In this document: one piece after another, positions 56,121-64,000 of the stretch | How positions within the stretch are numbered: position 1 is the stretch's first letter | How the letters are laid out: each line of letters opens with the position of its first letter | Position numbers and translations under genes: made by a program | Notes under the pieces: generated by a model | Told to the model about the DNA's origin: nothing | The model's input: the letters and a program-made list of their open reading frames with translations, nothing else | Databases searched by the model: none | Assembly: GCA_028564705.1 (NCBI GenBank) | Contig: JAPXFQ010002153.1 | Span: forward strand, 1,116,001-1,180,000 | Direction of reading: 5' to 3' | Origin: Apricaphanius iberus | Taxonomy: Eukaryota; Chordata; Actinopteri; Cyprinodontiformes; Aphaniidae | Length of the DNA: 64,000 nt

Positions 56121-58390
56121 CAGGGGCGCTGCTAAGAATTTTGGGCCCCATAACAAGAATCTTGGCAGGGCCCCCAACATAGCTGAAATTTTTTTCATAT
56201 TAATTTACATAAAATCATGCATTTTATGGTATTTGTACTATCATTCTCATATATTTAAGTCAATCAGACTTCATGTGAACCTTAAATTCATTGTTTTGTG
56301 CTTACACTAGCAATGTAAGTGGATTACAAATTATTTACTGTTGTTTTTGCAAATTGTTTGAAAAGTGGTATTGGACAGATGGTAAAACAGAATCAGGATT
56401 CATAAAAGATAGGTCTATATATAATAAAATCACATTAGTCCTTGATTAAGTAGATTATAATTCTTTGATTGAAGATAAGGGTTTCATTTTAATTTTTGGA
56501 TTTTAGCATTTGATTTTGTTGAACATACATGTATTATAAAAACGTCAGAATATTTTGGATTCTGTACAGAGTTTATTAAAGCGATACATATAATGTATGA
56601 GGATATTAATAGCTCGGTTTTTCTCCCCCAAAGAACACCTGAAGAATTCACTATCAATCGTGGAATCCGGCAGGGTTGTCCCTTTTCTCCCTAATTATTT
56701 ATTTTAGTTGCTGAGTTATTACCTATATCCCTAAAAAAAAATGTCCAGATCCCTTTGATAATAATAACAGAATTGGAATATTTGTAAAGCATTGGGATTC
56801 TATTTACATTTAAAAAATGTGAGCTTATGTCAATTCATTATATGGAGCAAACTGACTTATATGGGTTCCAGTTAAAATGAGGTAAAATCTTTGCGAACGA
56901 TTATAACTAAAGATACTAAAACCAGAGAAGACTTAAATATTTTACCTGTAATAAAAAAGTAAATCTAATCTCAACTCCTAGTTTCCGGCAACTCCTTGCA
57001 GGCAGAAACTCTGATAGAAATCCTCTGCCAGCTACAAACTACTTTGAGCTGTTTGGGAGGTTTCAGTGCATCTCTCGAAGATGATGTGGAATTGTGTTAC
57101 TACACGATCCCCTATCTTGTCAAATACAGTATGATCCATCTCTGCCAACCACACTTCACAGAATACTTTCATCTGATCCAGGATGTTTGCAAACTAAATT
57201 GAAACAGCGCAAAATCCTTTGTAGAAATGATCATATTATTATTCACATGATAAATATTAAAAATTGTTTTATTAAAATTCACATAGTTTCAGGAAAAGTC
57301 ATGGACCAACAAGGCTTCCTTACTTAATTTGACAAAGTTATTTAATATGCATATTTCAATAGGGTCAAAATGTGTATTTGACTGTTAAGAATGATCAAGA
57401 CTTCATTTTGACAGAGGCAAGGTCAACTGATAGTCAATATAACATCTTATGTTTGACTGCATTAATAAAGTTAACAGAGAACAAAGGGGGGGTTATTGAG
57501 CAAAGCTGCTGTATCACATCACCATGACTTGAAGATCTACAGAGCTACTCGGCTAATGAGTTAGCACTAATTTAAGTCCAAAAACATCACATTAACTGAA
57601 TAATGCGCACTTTAATGCAGTGGTAACTCACTACGAAATGTGCTGAAACCAAACAGTGAACCAAAACGCATAAACAACCATAAATACAGTGGTTTCTTAC
57701 TCTTTGCATCTCGACATAGGGGCTGCTGGCTATCAGCAAGACCTAGCCGACAGCCGAAGCAGATGAGGGAATCTCTATGGAGCGCTTCTGAACAAGTTTA
57801 CAAGTACAGCCAAAGAACAAAACATCAAACTGACAGCGTGTCAGTTGGTAAACTATCAAACAATTTTCCTGGCACTGTATCGCATCATCATGCCCAAATA
57901 ACCCAGGAGCAAGCATTTATTACTTACCAATCCAGTAGCAACGTGGCTAGTTCGGCATCAATACGTCCTCCTGTATCTCACAGCGACTGACACACAAAAC
58001 TGAAAAGTTGTAACACTGGGTTTTAGAAGCTAATCCTACTTTGACCTATATTGAGCAACAGTTTGACAGAAAAGATCTTCCACAGCAGTGAAGAAAAGGA
58101 ATTGTTCACGTAGGCGAAACGTGCTGTACACATTTTGCATGTGCCGCTGCCAGTGTCAGACGATACCATTCAGTAAGGGAGAGGGGTGAAATGATAATAT
58201 TATACATAATTCAATGATTTTTTTATATCAAATCCCAACCATATATAATTTGCTTATTTTAACAGACCGAATGAAATATTTCATTTAAAAAACTTACACA
58301 AGACAATACATATTGGGACCCTCAAAGGGCCCCCTGTCTGTGCCGGGCCCTCAGAATCGTCCTAACCTCCCCCCCCTGACGGCGCCCATG
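56121..58390. mobile_element. inner hAT-like element nested in outer one
   Basis: The left end CAGGGGCGCTGCTAAGAATT, then TTGGGCCCC, and the right end (read inward, CATGGGCGCCGTCAGG, a G-run, then GGACGATTCTGAGGGCCC) are the known type of diverged inverted termini. The 8-bp flanks match in 7 of 8 positions. Length is 2270 bp. An L1-like reverse-transcriptase fossil occupies about 56380-56760. A 116-codon plus-strand frame at 57640-57990 has no recognisable hAT dimerisation or DDE motif. Confidence 0.75.
56380..56760 (+). pseudogene. L1/Tx1-like reverse transcriptase fossil
   Basis: In three frames joined by indels the sequence reads SGFIKDR at the start. It continues with a decayed palm block, then EYFGFCTEFIKAIHIMYEDI, then TINRGIRQGCPFSP, a stop in place of Leu, and LFILVAELLPISLKK. 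The GIRQGCPFSP-LF motif is diagnostic of L1-clade reverse transcriptases. The first catalytic Asp region is broken by two stops, and the FADD-like motif is not found downstream. It is a dead internal fragment. Confidence 0.75.
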
Positions 58391-58398
58391 CTTACTGT
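58391..58398. repeat. right 8-bp TSD of inner hAT (CTTACTGT)
   Basis: Partner of 56113-56120. Confidence 0.75.
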
Positions 58399-58728
58399 TC
58401 CCTTTTGGCACGTGGTGCTGGGGCTGAAACAGCTCTGGATAGTGTAACTCATATTGACGTAACACCGGCACACTACTTTCGTTTTATCCATGACTTTTTT
58501 CCCCATTCTCAATCTTCATTGGGAAGCAGAAGTCTTCCAAAACAGGATATTTTAATGTCAAAGGATGGTATTCAAGTTCGCTGGCCATAACAAGAAGTGC
58601 TGCTCCACTGTGTTTGGTTGGTTAATATGCAACGCGCTTAGGTGTCCGAGTAGAAAATTGGTCCAAAACTGTTTACCAAACCAACAGCTCCGTACCAAAA
58701 CATTCAAATAGAACCAGGTGTACCCCTA

Positions 58729-58736
58729 GAAATTAC
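58729..58736. repeat. right 8-bp TSD of outer hAT (GAAATTAC)
   Basis: Exact partner of 55740-55747. Confidence 0.85.
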
Positions 58737-58763
58737 CTTATGTTGTTGGAACACTGGTTTTAC

Positions 58764-58813
58764 ATGAGATGCTAAAGAATCAACAGTGGTGTATAGATTC
58801 TTTAGCATCTCAT
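58764..58813. repeat. perfect 18-bp inverted repeat, 14-nt loop
   Basis: ATGAGATGCTAAAGAATC (58764-58781) is the exact reverse complement of 58796-58813. A transcript from either strand would form an uninterrupted 18-bp hairpin. It lies 36 bp outside the outer hAT element. Confidence 0.85.
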
Positions 58814-60712
58814 CCAATACATGCACTGACTTGTGGAGAAATGTGTTTGTTCCTTTTATTTGAATGGAAAAATTTTAATGTTGTAGTACTGTCTCTGTCA
58901 TCACTGTTGTAACAGCTTCTTAGAAGGTTCTTCTGTCAATCTGACGTCAAAATCTTTAACCCATTGCTCCCATACTGATATCCAATGCACATTAATATGA
59001 CAGAAACATGCATTTTTTTATTATCTCACTAAGTTACACATGTAATTGTAATGTAGGACATACTGGTGTCTGATATCAGAAATGGATAGCCTTTTAATCT
59101 TTAGGCTATTTTTCTAAAATGTCTTCACTAACAGATCACTGACATGTAAACAGACTGATTAGTAAAGCATTTAGACCAACTGCTTATCTGATTAAAGGCT
59201 CCTCCTGTTTTCACTTCAACTAGTTTTTAATGTTGCTTGATGTTTTCTCCAAGTTGTTTTTCTTGCTCATTCAGCCAAGAAATGTGGCTCAAAATTGGTT
59301 GTCTGGCTCTCAGTAACGTATTTGGCTCTAAACTGTCTGAATTATACTAGATATAAAAATATTAGATTAAAAAAATATTTTTTTCTTTTCTGGCATTATC
59401 AACTCAAGGATCTTTTTATTTGGGATATGAAAGGATCTAATGACAAATGTCGCAAAATTAAAACGCCACATTATTCTTCTCTAACAGGAACTATGTTTCA
59501 TAAAACTGACAGCAACTCGACCAGCTGAGCCATTTTCCGTTTTCTGTTCAACCTAACAAGTATTCATAATGCAGTGGAAATGAAAAGAAAGGACAAAGTG
59601 ATTTTTCTTACCGGGAAACCAATGTAATTTTTTGTGTTTTAGTTTCTTGGAGAGAAATGATCCAACAGGGGATAACAGTAATTTTCTTCATCCGCTGTGT
59701 GTTTATGGCATTCTTAGAACTGGGCTGCACACACATTTATGAATAGTCCTAGTGCGCTGTATTGGGCAGATAGACATGATAGAATTTAAGTCTCATACGT
59801 AGGAACAAATAGTGGAGCTGAGACTTTAGGGTATGAAGTAGTGCTTAGCATTTAATTCAGATTTTTTTCTGAAGCTGAGAGGCAAGGCGAGACAGTTCTG
59901 CAAACACATCAGCTTTAAAGCTGGCATCAAGTTTGTTGCTCCACATTTATTGTTGAAAAATATCTCTATGCAAGTCAAACCAAAGCTGAATTGCTATAAC
60001 ATAAACTTCCTATCGTTTGTGTTAACTAAGCAGTACATAATTTGTTATCATGACTTATGTGGTGTAATAGGCTAACTGAATGGCATCCATCGTATAAAAG
60101 AGGAATATTTATTTCATTTACAGACTTGACTTATTAGACTTTGAAAAAAAAATATTTGTGAACATGAAATAATATATTCACTCAATGTACAGTTGTGGTT
60201 GCTGGGTGTTCTGTTGTTTTTATCAAATACCTTGTTTGTATATAAAACAAGCATACTAACTGGGGTTGTAGATCTAAATTGCACAACTCCTCAGACAAGC
60301 CTAGGTTTTCAATTTCTGGTTTTAAAATTAATGAATGAGCTCAACTCGATAAGACGTGCAAACTTAGGTCGTGACACTGCCTTTTAATAAGCGGCTGCTG
60401 AGGAATATTTGCTGTTCCGCCCTCTTTCCAATTTCAGCCCTTCTGTGGCAGCATTTTAACCCACCTACTCATGAGGCCCAGTGTTCTTCCCTGTGACTCA
60501 TAAGAAGGACTGATGCATTATATTGATAGAGATTTAGAAGAGTCCCTCCTATTTGCTTTTACATCTCTATAACACAGTGGAAGGTAGATAATAAAGAGCT
60601 TTGTTTTAATAAAAGAAAATAGAAGATAGGAATTACAGGAATGATGATATTTATTGGAACCCTGGTGAAGATGTGTAAAAAGTCTTTTGAATAATATCCT
60701 CATTTATTGCAG
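58814..60712. other. intron sequence, nothing recognised
   Basis: No exon or repeat recognised. Confidence 0.35.
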
Positions 60713-60820
60713 AGGCATAAAGCCAACTTTAACCTCTTCAGCCCCAGGCTCTCTCCAAGCTTTAGCTCGAATGGGACACATCGTCCCATCAACAGGGTTG
60801 TGGGGTGGATCAGGCAAAGT
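60713..60820 (+). other. possible 108-bp exon
   Basis: It is flanked by an acceptor-like TTTATTGCAG and a consensus donor GTGAGT, and it is GC-richer than its flanks. Two of three frames are open throughout: RHKANFNLFSPRL... and GIKPTLTSSAPGS... . The frame demanded by the phase-1 donor at 35237 hits TAA at its second full codon, so it cannot be exon 2 of that gene as annotated. It could be an untranslated, alternative or chance exon. Confidence 0.3.
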
Positions 60821-63011
60821 GTGAGTATATTCTTTTTTGGCCCAATCACTTCTATCCCTCCACTCACTACTTGGTACACCCCCCCCCTCTTTTCCCATTT
60901 CTTTCTTTTTTTTTCTTTGTAGCACTTTTCCTCAAGCCTTTGTCAATATCTGCCTAGATTTAAGACACCTTTTCCGTAATGTTTATGTCTGGCGAAAAAA
61001 ATGACCACAGGAAAAATGTTATTTAATATCTGGTAAACCATTTCAATCTGCCCATATGTTCTGGATCACATTTTTAGTTTTGTGGCATTTCCTATCAGAT
61101 TTTTAATAGGTCTGTTTGCATTTACAACATTTCATGATGCCTTTCATGCAAACAAATTTCTCAGGTCATTAAGTAGATAAAAAAAGACCATTACACCACA
61201 AACATTTTGCTATACATAACAAACAATGAGCAAACAGTTCTTTCCACATAGAGTAGACCCCCTGTATTTGCAAAGGACCACAATTGCAAACGAAAAGTTA
61301 AAATCCGCTAACACTTGATTCTCCCCAAAAAATGCTTTTTAAACTCTGTTTTAATAGTTCAAACGCCAAAAATACCTTAATAGCCAGTGGCAAGTTGCAT
61401 TGAGACAAGGTATTTTGGCTTTCCAAGATGCATTTTCTTGTGAATATCTTAGTTTAACTCACTGAAAATAATTGTGAATAGTTGAATTTTCCAAAAATTA
61501 ATTTGAGTTACATTCTACAGAAAAATCTTTGAATTGGTGAATCTGAGAATACTGAACGTAGAATAGGCAGGGGTCCACTGTATTTTTCCTTTCCTTCATA
61601 CCCAATCCGGTTCCAGTTGAGGTGTCATTTCAGCAAACTTAACATGTTTGTTAGTGATGGTAGAACAAGAAAGCCTTTGGTAGTTGTTATGCAGAATCGA
61701 GACAAAGTCACTTTTTACCCCACAAGATAAAAATTTATATATTTAATTAAAAAATGTATTTGTCAAAAAAATTATTTTGTATGGATGTGCACTAATATAA
61801 TAATTACAAATTACTTTGCCGATTTTTGTGAAAGTTCTCCTTTTCCCTGGTTTTTTAGGCCTATTTCTGTATACCTGTTGTTACATCCTTTCAAATATTT
61901 TTTGGCTTGACATATGGCAACAGAAGCTGGTGCATTAATATGTTCCTAACCTGTCTGTTTAGTTACAGTTAACTACAGTACTAAAATACAAAATAATTCT
62001 TGTTGCTAGGTTTTCTGATAAGTTTAGTTCCTTATTTAACAAAAGACAACCTTCTTTTTAATTTTCTATGCATTTTTTCAATTACCTTTCTTCCTCAGTA
62101 TATCTAACTTTGTATGTTTGTTAATATAGATGTGATTTTTTTTTTCACCGTAGAGCACTCTTGGGAGGCAAGAGATGGCAAAAAGATCCTTCGTGGTTTA
62201 ATTGTGGTTTTTAGTGTCATTGATTTGGCTTTGTGTGCATTTCCTAACACAAAGCATGCAGTCATCTTAATTTTTATCTCTTACACATTCATTTGTTCAA
62301 GATTGTTTTTCTTTTTTCTTCTAAAAGGTTTTTTGGATCCTTACACACTTCATGTTTTGTAACTGTAACAAGGGAATGTTGCAGCAGTAGGTAAATGAAA
62401 ATCCATGCACCTGTGCAATGTTAATTTTCTGAGCCATCAAGCTTTATCAGTGTACCTACAGCACTGCCTTGGGTTGTGTCCAGTGTCCAAAATTAAATAG
62501 TTGACTCACCTCTCAAGAGGAACTGGCATAAGAAAAAAAAGCCAAACCGAGCATTTTTTCAGGCCAAAGTAATAAACATTTGTTTTGCATACACATACAG
62601 ATGTATAACAAAATAAGTTTGAAATGAACAACAGTGAAGAACTTTATGATTTCCGCTGACCTTTTAGAGGAGTCTGAAACGTGTATCATGTTACAGACAC
62701 AAATTATGCTATGGAATGGCAGTTTCCCTGAGGTTTACAGCTTTGAGGGAACGCATACAAACACTCATACAAACCAGCTCTTTCATTTAAAAATGAGGCA
62801 ACACGCAATATATTGCACCACCTAAACTAATATAACTTTTAAGGTTCTAATAAATCTAATAACACCTACTGAATTCAGTAGAAATAGTCAAAATAAGATT
62901 TTTATTTGGAAAAATTTAAACTATAGATATGAGAAAAGTAGTAGGCCCTTAAAGGGGAATACTTCAAATTTTCAAATAATGCAACTGATCAATGTTTAAT
63001 TGTTAGGCAAG
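60821..63011. other. intron sequence, nothing recognised
   Basis: AT-rich, no exon or repeat recognised apart from short homopolymers. Confidence 0.35.
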
Positions 63012-63487
63012 CAATTGTATTTGTATAGCACACTTTCAACATAAGGCAATTCAAGGTGTTTTACATGATTTGGTGTTAAAAAACAAAAAACAAACATAGC
63101 ATTTGATTAAAACAACAATTTAGGAAAACCAAAAACAGATAAAAAACAAGAATCAATTAAAGAAAACATTTAGCATTTGATTAAAAAGGATTTAAAAAGC
63201 ATACAAAATTAAGGCAAAAATCAATATTACTCAAAAGCATCTCTAAATGGTAGAGTTGTAATTGTTGATTTGAAAGAATCTAACGATTCAGCAGGTTTGC
63301 AGTTATCAGGAAGTTTATTCCATATTGGTGGGGCATAGAAACGGAAAGGTTTTCTCCATTTTTGGTTATAATTCTACGGATTTATTAAACTCGGGTTGGA
63401 GGACCTAAGTTGTCTGCTGAGTTGGTATAATTACAACAGGTCTTCAACATACTTTGGTGATAAACCATTTTGTGATTTATAAACTAG
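63012..63487 (+). repeat. fish dispersed repeat, A-rich, unclassified
   Basis: The series TTTGTATAGCACACTTTCAA, AGGCAATTCAAGGTGTTTTA, a long A-rich stretch, GGAAGTTTATTCCATATTGG, GGTTTTCTCCATTTTTGG and ACATACTTTGGTGATAAACC follows a repeat I know from many fish genomes. Class is not certain; terminal structures were not found. Confidence 0.55.
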
Positions 63488-63526
63488 TATATATATATAT
63501 ATAAATATACATATATATATTATACC
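63488..63526. repeat. (TA)n microsatellite
   Basis: TA dinucleotides with minor interruptions. Confidence 0.85.
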
Positions 63527-63568
63527 TTTTAGCGTATAACTGAACACTTTTAGCGTATAACTGAACAC
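63527..63568. repeat. two tandem 21-bp units
   Basis: TTTTAGCGTATAACTGAACA plus C is repeated exactly at 63527-63547 and 63548-63568. Confidence 0.9.
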
Positions 63569-63784
63569 TCACTGTGTGCAATATAAATTAAAAAGTCAAT
63601 AAACCTGTTTAAATATTTATTAAACTTCAAATATAGGAGATTATAAAAACAAACTCAAAACAGTAACCTGAGTGCCAGTAGTTTCAGAACAATAGATAAT
63701 AAGACAGATTCAAGTTTCTTCAAGTATCCAAAATAAACAAACTAAATTTGAACATGCTTAGAAATATGATAGATAGATAAGCCT

Positions 63785-64000
63785 GTGAATATTCTCATTC
63801 ATCCAGGTCATGGTTATCTCAAGGAAATTTCAATCAAACGCAACTGGACTTGGTAATTTGTCTTGGAAGACGTTTCACCTCTTATCCAAGAGGCTTCATC
63901 AGTTCATGCTCGCCGCTGACCAGGCTGGGACTGGTCCAACTAACTGGTGTGGAGACTCAGCTATTTAACCTCTTGAACAACAATCATTATGTCATTGAAA
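63785..64000 (-). mobile_element. Penelope-like terminus, runs off window
   Basis: TTCATCCAGGTCATGGTTAT, CTGGACTTGGTAATTTGTCT, GGAAGACGTTTCACCTCTTA and CCAAGAGGCTTCATCAGTTC are blocks I recognise from repeats in fish that I believe are Penelope-like retroelements. On the minus strand the section 63860-63902 carries hammerhead-ribozyme-like core motifs. The element continues past the right edge, so its coding part is not visible. The assignment rests on recognition of the terminal sequence only. Confidence 0.55.
63860..63902 (-). ncRNA. hammerhead-ribozyme-like core
   Basis: On the minus strand the order is CUGAUGA (63902-63896), a helix of six pairs CCUCUU/AAGAGG with loop GGAU (63893-63878), then GAAA (63876-63873), then a helix GUCUU/AAGAC with loop CC (63871-63860). 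CUGAUGA, stem II and GAAA match the hammerhead core. The closing pair after stem III and the NUH cleavage triplet are not clearly present, so activity is doubtful. Confidence 0.4.

Larger units (their letters stand above)
55748..58728. mobile_element. outer hAT-like element
   Basis: The left end ACGGGGTGTGCCAGTACACC, then GGTTCGGTACGTACCTGG, and the right end (read inward, TAGGGGTACACCTGGTTC) are diverged inverted repeats of a fish hAT-like family. Perfect 8-bp direct repeats GAAATTAC flank it. Its own sequence is only about 700 bp (55748-56112 and 58391-58728); the rest is the younger inner element. No transposase domain is seen, so it was probably already non-autonomous. Confidence 0.8.

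Noticed and set aside
57640..57990. 116-codon frame as a hAT transposase
   Set aside because: No hAT dimerisation-domain or DDE motifs, no splice context; lies in decayed inner-element sequence.
60713..60820. Exon 2 of the gene starting at 35153
   Set aside because: In the phase required by the 35237 donor the frame reaches TAA at its second full codon.
1..64000. CRISPR arrays, operons, bacterial promoters
   Set aside because: The window is animal nuclear DNA; repeats seen are microsatellites and transposons, without regular spacer structure.

Overview
This window looks like teleost fish nuclear DNA. It is AT-rich and almost gene-free, and it is crowded with decayed transposable elements of families common in bony fish. 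These include an L2-group LINE, a Rex3-like RTE fragment, Rex1/L2-like LINE tails, Tc1-like transposons, several hAT-like elements with 8-bp target-site duplications (TSDs), tRNA-derived SINEs, a Penelope-like terminus and many microsatellites. I see no prokaryotic features, no CRISPR array and no credible functional tRNA or rRNA gene. All family names come from recognition by eye; no database search was run.

The only host gene part I would defend is one first coding exon on the + strand at 35153-35237. It encodes a signal peptide and ends in a consensus splice donor in phase 1. It sits in a locally GC-rich, promoter-like stretch (about 34730-35240), and just upstream (34440-34600) is a segment that looks like a conserved non-coding element. 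No second exon compatible with phase 1 was found in the next 28.7 kb. The right half of the window is therefore best read as a very long first intron, a layout common in vertebrate neural cell-surface genes. The gene itself could not be named.

Layout. 1-9.3 kb: LTR-like repeats, LINE tails, an A-rich stretch and two SINEs, one with a clean 14-bp TSD. 10.1-11.8 kb: a hAT-like element carrying a minus-strand coiled-coil coding relic. 13-23.2 kb: MITE-like units, two direct copies of an unclassified ~470-bp unit, two Tc1-like copies in opposite orientation, and a two-exon coding relic I do not recognise. 23.2-28.6 kb: mostly unique, with one SINE. 28.6-30.8 kb: a 5'-truncated L2 LINE with an intact 590-codon reverse transcriptase frame on the minus strand. 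31-33.3 kb: a LINE tail and the first of two copies of a GC-rich repeat family; the second is at 46.1-47.4 kb. 36.5-53.5 kb: hAT MITEs, a Tc1-like end and a Rex3-like fragment with its TSD. 55.7-58.7 kb: a nested hAT-in-hAT insertion with an L1-like reverse transcriptase fossil. 63-64 kb: a dispersed repeat and a Penelope-like terminus with a hammerhead-like core that runs off the window.

There is no operon-like gene cooperation to describe. The biology here is a regulatory or intronic landscape shaped by repeated transposon insertion. The most interesting items are the nested hAT structure, the hammerhead-like core, the duplicated ~470-bp unit, the coding relic at 19995-21135 and the GC-rich repeat pair.
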